NCBI RefSeq assembly: GCF_004843725.1
Contig: NZ_CP039451.1
Coordinates: 308,501-372,500, forward strand
Source of the DNA: Psychroserpens sp. NJDZ02
GTDB taxonomy: Bacteria; Bacteroidota; Bacteroidia; Flavobacteriales; Flavobacteriaceae
Reading direction: 5' to 3'
DNA: 64,000 nucleotides
Part shown: positions 54,961-64,000 of the stretch, one piece after another
Position numbering within the stretch: position 1 is the stretch's first letter
Layout of the letters: the number at the start of each line of letters is the position of its first letter
Notes under the pieces: generated by a model
Seen by the model: only the letters and a program-made list of their open reading frames with translations
Databases searched by the model: none
What the model was told of the DNA's origin: nothing
Position numbers and translations under genes: made by a program

Positions 54961-55734
54961 TCAAAACTTATTATTCAAGGCACTTAACTTTATTGCTGTC
55001 AACACTTTTTTAGTGTACAACGGAAAATCGGCATTAAGCAACCAGCCAAAATATCCTGGTTCTTTCTCTAACACGTCTAAGACCAACTTCCCTTTGTGTT
55101 TCCCAAAAGCAAACACTTCTTTATCGTCTTTATTATAGCCAATAAAACCGGCAAAATCAGCAAATTTTCTGTGCGAACTAAACTCAGCTAAAAATTTAGT
55201 ATCATTCTCAAGCTCGTCATAACGCTCTACTTGCGCTTTTAACACTTCGTAGGTTGCCAAAGTATCCGCTTCGGCTGTATGCGCATTTTCTAAACTCTGA
55301 TTACAATAAAATTGATACGCTGCTCCTAAGGTACGCTTTTCCATTTTATGAAAAATAGTTTGCACATCCACTGCAACACGCCCTTTCATGTCAAAATCAA
55401 ATTCTGCACGCAACATTTCTTCAGCTAAAAGCGGAATATCAAAACGGTTAGAATTAAAACCTGCTAAATCGGCATCTTTAATCATAGCACTAATTTCTGG
55501 CGCTAATTGTTTAAAAGTAGGCTCATTTGCAACTCTCTCGTCAGTAACACCATGTATTGCTGACACTACTGCTGGAATAGGCATTTCTGGATTAACAAGC
55601 CATGTTTTACTTTCTTTATTTCCGTTTGGAAACACTTTTAAAATAGAAATTTCTACGACTCTATCTGATGTTATATTGATTCCTGTAGTTTCTAAATCGA
55701 AAAAACAGATAGGTTTTGTTAAGTTTAAAGACAT
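54961..55734 (-). CDS. 3'-5' exonuclease (DnaQ-like) with a DUF3820-type tail
   Basis: The DEDD exonuclease motifs are Exo I FFDLETTGIN, Exo II FNSNRFDIPLL and Exo III AHTAEADTLATYEV (DEDDh type, with the catalytic histidine). It resembles the proofreading epsilon subunit or a stand-alone DnaQ homologue. The C-terminal 60 residues (VFAFGKHKGKLVLDVLEKEPGYFGWLL) repeat the DUF3820 motif seen as a separate protein at 35037. A cytosolic DNA or RNA exonuclease is likely. Confidence 0.92.
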   Translation of the reverse strand: MSLNLTKPICFFDLETTGINITSDRVVEISILKVFPNGNKESKTWLVNPEMPIPAVVSAIHGVTDERVANEPTFKQLAPEISAMIKDADLAGFNSNRFDIPLLAEEMLRAEFDFDMKGRVAVDVQTIFHKMEKRTLGAAYQFYCNQSLENAHTAEADTLATYEVLKAQVERYDELENDTKFLAEFSSHRKFADFAGFIGYNKDDKEVFAFGKHKGKLVLDVLEKEPGYFGWLLNADFPLYTKKVLTAIKLSALNNKF

Positions 55735-55881
55735 AAAATTTTTGGTTTACACCTGAAATTGAATGAATTAAATATAATAAAAAATTATTATTTGCTTTTA
55801 GCTAAATCCAAACATATTTCGGTATGATTTATGCAAATATAAATCTAATCTGTTACTTTTACTTTGTAATACTTTTAAAAA

Positions 55882-56520
55882 ATGATTAGAAACCTTACAC
55901 TACTATTAATCACTCTACTATCACAAACTGCTTTTGGTCAGAACGAACACAAGCATGTTAAACTCCAAGAAGAAATTAAAGGCAAGCGTTATGAGTTATT
56001 TATAGAAAACACAGATTCTATTTCCTACGATATCTTTTTAAAAGTTGAGACTAATGACTTTAGACGCAGCAGCGAACGTCCTATTTTACAAACTATAAAA
56101 GGCAACAGTCGCGTCCGTGTTTTAACGATGGTTAAACTAAATGGTAAACCCGGGAAATACACGCATATATTGGTCGTTAACGAAGTGTCTTACGCTTTAG
56201 AAATTGATAAAGACTTTGAGATTATTGACTTTAAGCTAGACAAAGAGCTGCACAATAAAACAGTAACACTTTACACCAAAGACGATTGCACGATCTGCCC
56301 TGACGCTAAACATATTTTAACTAAAAACAAAATTACCTACACAGAATACAACCTAGATAAAGACTCAACAAATTATAGCCGAATTATCAAAGAATTTAAA
56401 GCTATAAAACCAAAAAGTGAGTATAATCATATTCCAATCTTAAAGATTGAAGATCAACTTTATAACAACATTGAAAGCCTAGAAGACTTTATACAAGCGC
56501 TACGTGAAGGTTTTAACTAA
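55882..56520 (+). CDS. Exported glutaredoxin-like protein
   Basis: A signal peptide (TLLLITLLSQTAFGQ) is followed by a beta-sandwich-like stretch. A C-terminal glutaredoxin/thioredoxin-fold domain from about residue 130 has VTLYTKDDCTICPDAKHIL with the redox CxxC and the cis-proline in YNHIPILKIEDQL. Exported glutaredoxins are unusual because periplasmic disulfide work is normally done by thioredoxin-like proteins. It may reduce or isomerise disulfides in the periplasm. The spacing of 61 bp to the next gene allows co-transcription. Confidence 0.82.
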   Translation: MIRNLTLLLITLLSQTAFGQNEHKHVKLQEEIKGKRYELFIENTDSISYDIFLKVETNDFRRSSERPILQTIKGNSRVRVLTMVKLNGKPGKYTHILVVNEVSYALEIDKDFEIIDFKLDKELHNKTVTLYTKDDCTICPDAKHILTKNKITYTEYNLDKDSTNYSRIIKEFKAIKPKSEYNHIPILKIEDQLYNNIESLEDFIQALREGFN

Positions 56521-56581
56521 TACAAACCTCTGCATTTAAAGAACAAAAACATTTAAATTTAGTGCTATACTGTATTTTAAA

Positions 56582-56986
56582 ATGAAGTACATAATAACTA
56601 AACCGACGCCTATGAATGAAAAAATGAAAGCAAATGCTATTGCGTTTTATAAAATGGCCTACGAAGGAAACCCAAGACAAGCGACTGCATTATACGTAGG
56701 AGATGACTATATCCAACACAACCCTGATGTTGCTAATGGAACTGAAGGTTTTATAGACTACTTTGAACGTATGCAAGCCGAATACCCTAAAAAATCAATT
56801 GAATTTGTACGTATCATTTCTGAAAATGATTTAGTAGCATTGCACACCCATCAAGTTTGGCCTGACAATGACGAATACGTCACCATGGACTTTTTTAGAT
56901 TTGATGCCAATGCTAAAATTGTTGAACATTGGGATGCCATACAACAAATACCAAAACACGCTGCTAACAAAAATAAGATGTATTAA
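56582..56986 (+). CDS. NTF2-like / SnoaL-type protein
   Basis: The protein has 134 residues with the NTF2-like pattern MKANAIAFYKMAYEGNPRQATALYVGDDYIQHNPDVANG and then DLVALHTHQVWPDNDEYVTMDFFRF and EHWDAIQQIP at the end (described in short pieces: IQHNPDVANG, VALHTHQVWP, EHWDAIQQIP). It resembles SnoaL-like polyketide-cyclase-fold proteins common in Bacteroidota. The start could be at 56582 or at the internal MNEKMK (56615). Enzymatic role unknown. Confidence 0.85.
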   Translation: MKYIITKPTPMNEKMKANAIAFYKMAYEGNPRQATALYVGDDYIQHNPDVANGTEGFIDYFERMQAEYPKKSIEFVRIISENDLVALHTHQVWPDNDEYVTMDFFRFDANAKIVEHWDAIQQIPKHAANKNKMY

Positions 56987-57020
56987 TAGGACCTATACTT
57001 ATCATTCAATATAAAACATA

Positions 57021-57052
57021 AAAAAAGCACAATCCTCAGATTGTGCTTTTTT
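57021..57052. terminator. Bidirectional terminator
   Basis: AAAAAAGCACAATC and GATTGTGCTTTTTT pair perfectly around a four-base loop, between the convergent NTF2-like and E2 genes. Confidence 0.88.
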
Positions 57053-57121
57053 ATTACTCTATTTTATATTTAGTTCTATATTGAAATGTTCACTACATCC
57101 TAAGTGACAAATAACTAAACT

Positions 57122-58426
57122 TTAAATTTCTCTGTTCTTATCCCAAGCTTCTAAGTAATCCTTAACCGCTTTTACAAACTGACCTCCTAACGCGCCATTT
57201 ACAACACGGTGATCATAACTGTGTGATAAATACATCTTATAACGGATACCAATAAAATCACCATCTGGAGTCTCAATAACTGCAGGAACTTTACGAATTG
57301 CTCCTAAAGCCAAAATACCTACTTGTGGTTGATTAATAATTGGTGTCCCCATGATACTTCCAAAAGTACCAACATTAGTTACAGTATACGTCCCTCCTTG
57401 CACATCATCCGGAGATAATTTACCGTCTCTAGCACGTCCAGCTAAATCATTAACCGCTTTAGTCATGCCAACCAAATTAAGTTGATCTGCATTTTTAATA
57501 ACAGGCACAATAAGGTTACCATCAGGTAAAGCAGCTGCCATACCAAGGTTTATATTTTTCTTTTTAATGATCGTATCTCCTTGTAAAGAGATATTCATCA
57601 TTGGAAACTCACGTAATGCTCTCGCAATAGCTTCCATAAATATTGGTGTAAACGTTAAATTTTGACCTTCGCGCTTTGCAAAACCATCTTTAACCTTTTT
57701 ACGCCAATTCCAGATATTAGTAACATCTGCTTCTATAAAACTTTGCACATGCGCACTAGTTTGAACAGATTGTACCATATGATGAGAAATCATTTTTCCC
57801 ATTCTAGTTAATTCGATAATCTCATCTCCGCCAGACACAGCTACTGGTGTCGATGCCTTTGGAGCTGCTTTCGCTGCTGGAGCACTTGGTGCTGCAACTG
57901 CTTTTGCAGGTTGACTACTTCTATCTTTTAAATAGGTAATCATATCGTTTTTAGTAACACGACCATCTTTACCTGTTCCAGCAATAGCATCTAACTCTGA
58001 TTGAGCAATACCTTCTGCTTTAGCCATATTTTTTACTAAAGGCGAATAAAAACGCTCATCACTAGAAGCAATAGCTGCTGTAGTTTCTTTTGCTACCTCA
58101 ACCGTTTTAGAAACATCTTGAGCCGCAACTGCTACTTCAGGTTTTGCTTCAGCCTTAGGTGCTTCGGTAGTTGTACCAGCATCACCATCCGTTTCAATTA
58201 TTGCTATGGTTTGACCAACTTGTACAACATCATCTACGTTAAATAGTTTTTCAACTAAAACGCCATCAACTTCACTTGGTACTTCACTATCGACTTTATC
58301 TGTTGCAATTTCTAAAACTGCTTCATCTGCTTCAATAGTATCTCCAACTTCTTTCAACCATGAGGTTAGTGTCGCTTCTGCAACGCTTTCTCCCATTTTA
58401 GGTAACTTAAGTTCAAATCTTGCCAT
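57122..58426 (-). CDS. Lipoyl-dependent acyltransferase E2 (2-oxo acid dehydrogenase)
   Basis: The N-terminal lipoyl domain carries the attachment lysine in EIATDKVDSEVPSE. A proline/alanine-rich linker leads to a peripheral-subunit-binding domain (FYSPLVKNMAKAEGIAQSELDAIAGTGKDGRVTKNDM). The catalytic acyltransferase domain ends with SHSYDHRVVNGALGG, an HxxxD-type active site. The order matches E2 of branched-chain or 2-oxoglutarate complexes; the E1 and E3 genes are not here. The N-terminus ARFELKLPKMGESVAEAT is the typical branched-chain/mixed type. Confidence 0.93.
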   Translation of the reverse strand: MARFELKLPKMGESVAEATLTSWLKEVGDTIEADEAVLEIATDKVDSEVPSEVDGVLVEKLFNVDDVVQVGQTIAIIETDGDAGTTTEAPKAEAKPEVAVAAQDVSKTVEVAKETTAAIASSDERFYSPLVKNMAKAEGIAQSELDAIAGTGKDGRVTKNDMITYLKDRSSQPAKAVAAPSAPAAKAAPKASTPVAVSGGDEIIELTRMGKMISHHMVQSVQTSAHVQSFIEADVTNIWNWRKKVKDGFAKREGQNLTFTPIFMEAIARALREFPMMNISLQGDTIIKKKNINLGMAAALPDGNLIVPVIKNADQLNLVGMTKAVNDLAGRARDGKLSPDDVQGGTYTVTNVGTFGSIMGTPIINQPQVGILALGAIRKVPAVIETPDGDFIGIRYKMYLSHSYDHRVVNGALGGQFVKAVKDYLEAWDKNREI

Positions 58427-58505
58427 ATTAATAATTTAATAGTCTTTTTAATGTGTTGAATTGCAAAATTAATAAAAAATAAGAGCTTTTGCTACTTATT
58501 CATCA

Positions 58506-59618
58506 TCATTTTACAAGCGCTTTAAAGTGAAGCACTTCGCCTCTACTTTTTGACGAATCACTTCCGACCATAAAATTAGAGTTTTTTGGAAGAATTCTAA
58601 AGCTAATATTTTTATTTTTTTCAGATTTTATTACCGTATCAATAATTGCTTTGAAACTTAAATAGTTAGCATCCAAAACAACCTGAGTATTTGCTTCAAT
58701 TTTTGATACTTCTAAAACCTGATGTAATGTATTGGGTAATTTATTTTCTAAATCTGGATAGTTTTTATCGGAAACTAGCGTATAATTTAAAACAGGCTGA
58801 TTTTCCGCGAAAGCGTTATTATTGAAACGCCTAACAACGTTTACACCTAACCAAACGATAGTGTCAAAAGCTAAATTACGTCTAAAATGTTTTTTATAAA
58901 AAATCTGCATCGCTCCATGAAATCGGGTAGCATATGCCTTATTTTTTAATGTACTTTCTCCTTTAAAATGAATCACTTTTATAGGACCGTAATACATGTT
59001 ATCAAATCCGGATTTTACAATTTTATAGGATAAATCGATATCTTCTCCATACATAAAATAGTCTTCATCAAATCCACCTACTTTTAGGTAAATCTCCTTT
59101 TTAACCATCATAAAAGCGCCGACTAAAATAGGTACAATACCTGTGGAATTTAATTTTAAATCAGATACATAATACGATTTATCAAACCCAAACACCTTTT
59201 TAATAGCGACTCCTGGTGTTGGAATTTGTCGTTTACTTTCCGGTAAAAAAGCACCTTTACCATCTACTAATCGACAAGCAAAGAGCCCTAAATCATTTTT
59301 AATTTTAGAAAACTCGAATAGCTCTTGAAAACAATCTTCTGGCACCACAGTATCAGGATTTAATATACATAGATATTCCCCTTTTGCACGAGCCACTCCG
59401 ATATTATTACCTTTTGAAAACCCAAAATTAGTCTTGTTTTCAATCAAAATCACATTCGGAAACCGCTCTTTTATCATAGCACAACTATCATCCTTAGAGT
59501 TGTTATCTACCACAATAATTTCCGCTTCTAGATTTGTAATTGCAGCTTCTACACTCTGCAAGCACAACTCTAAAAAATAGCGCACGTTGTAATTTAAAAT
59601 AATAATAGAAAGCTTCAT
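58506..59618 (-). CDS. Family 2 glycosyltransferase
   Basis: GT-A fold with LSIIILNYNVRYFLELCL at the N-terminus, VVDNNSKDDSC, and the metal-binding NPDTVVPEDCF. The middle carries GGFDEDYFMYGEDIDLSYKIVKSGF and HFKGEST, as in rhamnosyl- and other dTDP-sugar transferases. No membrane helices. It lies 6 bp after recR on the same strand, so co-transcription is likely. The sugar and acceptor are unknown. The coding region contains a copy of the TTTCCGCGAAAGCG motif in codons for AFAEN. Confidence 0.9.
   Translation of the reverse strand: MKLSIIILNYNVRYFLELCLQSVEAAITNLEAEIIVVDNNSKDDSCAMIKERFPNVILIENKTNFGFSKGNNIGVARAKGEYLCILNPDTVVPEDCFQELFEFSKIKNDLGLFACRLVDGKGAFLPESKRQIPTPGVAIKKVFGFDKSYYVSDLKLNSTGIVPILVGAFMMVKKEIYLKVGGFDEDYFMYGEDIDLSYKIVKSGFDNMYYGPIKVIHFKGESTLKNKAYATRFHGAMQIFYKKHFRRNLAFDTIVWLGVNVVRRFNNNAFAENQPVLNYTLVSDKNYPDLENKLPNTLHQVLEVSKIEANTQVVLDANYLSFKAIIDTVIKSEKNKNISFRILPKNSNFMVGSDSSKSRGEVLHFKALVK
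58801..58815 (+). repeat. TTTCCGCGAAAGCG motif copy
   Basis: An exact copy on the plus strand, preceded by one more T. It lies inside the glycosyltransferase coding region, where GCG and CGC codons are otherwise scarce. Confidence 0.6.
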
Positions 59619-59624
59619 TAACGA

Positions 59625-60242
59625 TTATAGTTTTAATGAAGATTCAAATGGAATTCTATTTAATATACTACGTCCTAAAGTAATTTCGTCGGCATACTCC
59701 AATTCATCTCCAACCGAAATTCCTCTGGCTATAGTCGATGTCTCAATACTAAACTCTTTAATTTGTTTATAGATATAAAAGTTAGTTGTATCGCCTTCCA
59801 TAGTTGGGCTTAAAGCAAAAATCAGTTCTTTAATATGTCCTAATTTCACTTTTTCCACTAAACTCGTAATATTTAAGTCGTGTGGACCAATGCCATCCAT
59901 TGGCGATATTTTACCTCCTAAAACATGATATAATCCTTTATGTGATGCTGTGTTTTCAATAGCCATAACATCTCTAATATCTTCGACTACGCAAATAACA
60001 TCTGCTTTACGCAATGGATTTGAGCAAATATCACACAACTCGTTATCACTAATATTATTACAGGAAGCGCAGAGCTTTAAATCGTTAACCATAGTATTTA
60101 AGGCATGACTTAAACCATGGGTATGCTCCTTTGGTTGACGTAATAAATGTAATGCTAAACGTAATGCTGTACGCTTACCGATGCCTGGCAATTGCGAGAT
60201 TTCGCTTACTGCGTTTTCAAGAAGTTTTGAAGAAAATTCCAT
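59625..60242 (-). CDS. recR: Recombination protein RecR
   Basis: RecR acts with RecF/RecO to load RecA at gaps. The N-terminal helix-hairpin-helix reads [17 protein letters not shown], the zinc motif is [16 protein letters not shown], and the Toprim domain has [18 protein letters not shown] start at the [11 protein letters not shown] position, because the 13 residues before it ([12 protein letters not shown]) are not part of RecR. Length 205, typical. The downstream glycosyltransferase gene is 6 bp away. Confidence 0.96.
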   Translation of the reverse strand: MEFSSKLLENAVSEISQLPGIGKRTALRLALHLLRQPKEHTHGLSHALNTMVNDLKLCASCNNISDNELCDICSNPLRKADVICVVEDIRDVMAIENTASHKGLYHVLGGKISPMDGIGPHDLNITSLVEKVKLGHIKELIFALSPTMEGDTTNFYIYKQIKEFSIETSTIARGISVGDELEYADEITLGRSILNRIPFESSLKL

Positions 60243-60386
60243 AAGTTGCAAAATTAATGCTTTTGCCATTACTTTTAGCATTTATTTCAAGTCTAATTAT
60301 GTTAATAAAATCTATATGTTTTGGCATAAAACGTAAACAACGCTCCAATCCGTTTGAAACTAAAGTCAGTTATAATTTTCTGTTTA

Positions 60387-60420
60387 TTGTCAAATAACTT
60401 TTATCTAAATACTAATTTTG
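60387..60420 (+). promoter_or_regulatory. Candidate promoter of the symporter gene
   Basis: TTG (60387-60389) and TAATTTTG (60413-60420) are 23 bp apart, and the ATG is 27 bp beyond, a good fit to the Bacteroidota pattern. Confidence 0.5.
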
Positions 60421-60446
60421 TATTTTGGCTTTGTTAAATAACGACT

Positions 60447-61934
60447 ATGACTTCTATACAGATCCTATTATTAATTGCAGCCTATTTTGGTGTACTAATT
60501 TTAATCTCATATTTCACAGGAAAAGACGACTCTAATGACGCCTTTTTTAAAGGAAAAAAACAATCACCTTGGTATGTGGTGGCTTTTGGGATGATTGGCG
60601 CATCACTATCTGGTGTTACTTTTATATCTGTCCCTGGTTTGATAGAAGGACAACAGTTTGCGTATATGCAAGGTGTGTTTGGTTTTTTTGTTGGCTACTT
60701 AGTAGTACTTTTTGTGCTGCTTCCTTTATACTATAAATTAAACGTCACCTCTATCTATCAGTATTTAGAACAACGCTTTGGCACTGTTAGTTATAAAACT
60801 GGCGCTTTTTTCTTTTTATTATCTCGAGTAACAGGTGCGGCTTTTAGATTATTTTTAGTGGCTTTAGCCATGCAATATATTGTATTTGAAACATTAGGTG
60901 TTCCGTTTTGGCTAACTGTAGTTCTCTCAATACTTTTAATTTGGTTGTATACTAATCGTGGCGGTATTAAAACCATTGTTTGGACAGATACTTTACAAAC
61001 TTTAGCCATGCTGACCGCTGTTGTTGTTGCTATAATTTTAATAGTTAACAGATTGAATTGGACTATTACAGAAGTCTTTAGCAAAGAGACTTTTATAGCC
61101 AAAAGTAAAGTCTTCTTTTTTGAGGATGTAAACAGTAAGATTTATTTCTGGAAATACTTTATCGGAGGTCTATTTATAACTATTGCGATGACTGGCTTAG
61201 ACCAAGATATGATGCAAAAAAACTTAACATGTAAAAACCCTTCCGACGCTAAGAAAAATATGTTTAGCATGTCTGTTTTATTAGTTTTTGTAAACGTGAT
61301 ATTTCTATCCTTGGGGGCTTTATTATTTATATATTCTGAACAATTTGGAGTCTCTATCCCTGTAGTAGATGATAAAGTGAGAACCGATTTATTATTCCCA
61401 GAAATAGCAATGAATCAAGGGTTAGGGCTTGGACTGCAAATCACCTTTTTAATAGGATTAATTGCTGCAGCTTATAGTAGTGCGGATAGTGCGTTAACGT
61501 CTTTAACAACGTCTTTTTCTATTGATTTTTTAAATATTGAAAAATTACCAATAGCACAACAAAAACCACTACGTAAAAAAGTACATATTGGCGTATCGGT
61601 ATTATTAATCGTAGTTGTCGTTATTTTTAATGAATTAGAAGGGAGCGTTGTCAGTAACCTATTTAAATTCGCCACCTTTACTTATGGTCCTTTATTAGGT
61701 TTGTTTGCGTTTGGAATACTGACCAAGCGTTCTATTAAAGACAACTTTGCTTGGGTCATCGGTTTAGCGTCTATTATAATCACTTATTTTATTACAGAAT
61801 TACCTGTAAACTTTCCTGATAGCTTTATCGGAAAATACGTATTCCATTGGGAAATTCTTCCTTTAAATGGATTAATAACCTTTATAGGACTGCTTTTAAT
61901 TTCCGCGAAAGCGAAACCTAATACTGATCTGTAG
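60447..61934 (+). CDS. Sodium:solute symporter (SSS family)
   Basis: About thirteen membrane helices run through 495 residues. The pattern MIGASLSGVTFISVPGLI and the downstream AAAYSSADSALTSLTTSFSIDF are SSS family signatures, the latter holding the Na2-site serines. Members use the sodium gradient to import sugars, amino acids or vitamins. The substrate cannot be inferred. The last codons contain a copy of the TTTCCGCGAAAGCG motif, encoding SAKA, and the gene overlaps the convergent CoA-binding protein gene by 17 bp. Confidence 0.92.
   Translation: MTSIQILLLIAAYFGVLILISYFTGKDDSNDAFFKGKKQSPWYVVAFGMIGASLSGVTFISVPGLIEGQQFAYMQGVFGFFVGYLVVLFVLLPLYYKLNVTSIYQYLEQRFGTVSYKTGAFFFLLSRVTGAAFRLFLVALAMQYIVFETLGVPFWLTVVLSILLIWLYTNRGGIKTIVWTDTLQTLAMLTAVVVAIILIVNRLNWTITEVFSKETFIAKSKVFFFEDVNSKIYFWKYFIGGLFITIAMTGLDQDMMQKNLTCKNPSDAKKNMFSMSVLLVFVNVIFLSLGALLFIYSEQFGVSIPVVDDKVRTDLLFPEIAMNQGLGLGLQITFLIGLIAAAYSSADSALTSLTTSFSIDFLNIEKLPIAQQKPLRKKVHIGVSVLLIVVVVIFNELEGSVVSNLFKFATFTYGPLLGLFAFGILTKRSIKDNFAWVIGLASIIITYFITELPVNFPDSFIGKYVFHWEILPLNGLITFIGLLLISAKAKPNTDL
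61900..61913 (+). repeat. TTTCCGCGAAAGCG motif copy
   Basis: An exact copy on the plus strand inside the last codons of the symporter gene, three bases before the overlap with the next gene. It uses GCG AAA GCG codons, unusual in this AT-rich gene. Confidence 0.6.
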
Positions 61935-62280
61935 ATAACAACACTAAAGTACAAGCGACTTCAAAGTCAATCTTATTTTCTTTTAAAAGAGCATACAATT
62001 CAGGGTTTTCTGTCCCTGGATTAAAAATCACGCGTTTAGGATGTAAACCGATTATATAATTGTAATATTCTTTTTGTCGTGTTGGATTTAAATATAGTGT
62101 AACCGTATCTATATCTTGATATTGCTGTAATTCTTTAGCAATAGTAACACCAACGACTTCTCCTGCTTTCATCCCGAAAGCAACCGTATCATGGCCATAA
62201 TTCACCAATTTACGTAGTGCAATATTACTATATCTATCTAATTTTAGTGATGCCCCAAGGACTAACGTTTTCTTGCTCAT
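61918..62280 (-). CDS. CoA-binding (YccU-like) protein
   Basis: A CoA-binding Rossmann domain of about 120 residues starts KTLVLGASLKLDRYSNIALRKLVNYGHDT and contains VTLYLNPTRQKEYYNYI and FNPGTENPEL. It resembles the stand-alone domain of succinyl-CoA synthetase alpha and YccU. Small size and no other domain suggest a binding or regulatory role. It converges with the symporter gene with a 17-bp overlap of the reading frames. Confidence 0.9.
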   Translation of the reverse strand: MSKKTLVLGASLKLDRYSNIALRKLVNYGHDTVAFGMKAGEVVGVTIAKELQQYQDIDTVTLYLNPTRQKEYYNYIIGLHPKRVIFNPGTENPELYALLKENKIDFEVACTLVLLSTDQY

Positions 62281-62371
62281 AAATGTTAAAATTTAAAAAT
62301 AATATAAATATACAGTAACAGTTTCTAAAATAAGACGTCTTTATAATAGAAGTAAAATACATCAATCAAAT

Positions 62372-64000
<1,629 letters not shown>

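Noticed and set aside
62341..62371. CRISPR or longer tandem array before the TonB receptor
   Set aside because: There are no spacers; it is a simple tetranucleotide tract with one interrupted unit.

Overview
The window reads as chromosomal DNA of a marine-type member of the Flavobacteriaceae (Bacteroidota). It is AT-rich, uses ATG starts with A-rich rather than Shine-Dalgarno leaders, has several TAnnTTTG promoter boxes, and carries type IX secretion C-terminal domains, a long YidC, DUF4295 beside rpmB-rpmG, BshC (bacillithiol) and a DUF4097/ECF-sigma module. I do not assign a genus. No tRNA or rRNA gene was recognised.

Region 1 (1-5060) is accessory DNA: small unrelated genes, a frameshifted duplicate of one of them, a repeated 70-100 bp element ahead of two different genes, and integron-cassette-like boundaries. 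The strongest element is a 619-nt group II intron RNA without a reverse-transcriptase gene (1034-1652, minus strand). Removing it restores a GTTATGC core complementary to the core at the other end of the same gene. This looks like a group II intron sitting in an attC-type site of a flavobacterial gene-cassette array.

Region 2 (5097-11362) holds an RbsD/FucU protein, a membrane protein, an M23 peptidase, an ECF sigma / anti-sigma / DUF4097 operon, a DUF2911 protein and MeaB.

Region 3 (11316-14760) is a second scar zone. A 101-bp copy of the meaB 3' end bounds a 2.25-kb insert with a zinc-metallopeptidase-like lipoprotein and a gene split by an in-frame stop. Beyond it lies a broken 3' remnant of the sugar-nucleotide epimerase gene found intact at 17.6 kb. 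Between the two epimerase copies sits a secreted PL7 alginate lyase with four FN3 domains and a T9SS tail.

Region 4 (17635-64000) is mostly conserved core. It includes an ArnC-like / LAB_N / ArnT-like glycolipid operon; a MATE, PAP2, FkbM and nitronate monooxygenase run; a T9SS subtilase; mnmA; a fasciclin lipoprotein; yidC-pyrG; a DUF4269 pseudogene; DUF3820, DUF922 and a LysM/periplasmic-binding protein; guaA; a ThuA protein; a PLP decarboxylase-bshC pair; rimO; an amidase; the rpmB-rpmG-DUF4295-ftsY cluster; cinA-Hpt-FAH-exonuclease; a lipoyl E2 component; a glycosyltransferase-recR pair; a sodium:solute symporter; a CoA-binding protein; and a TonB-dependent receptor truncated by the window end, with a tetranucleotide repeat touching its start codon.

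A GC-rich 14-mer, TTTCCGCGAAAGCG, recurs in this AT-rich window and changes orientation between 37.7 and 58.8 kb.
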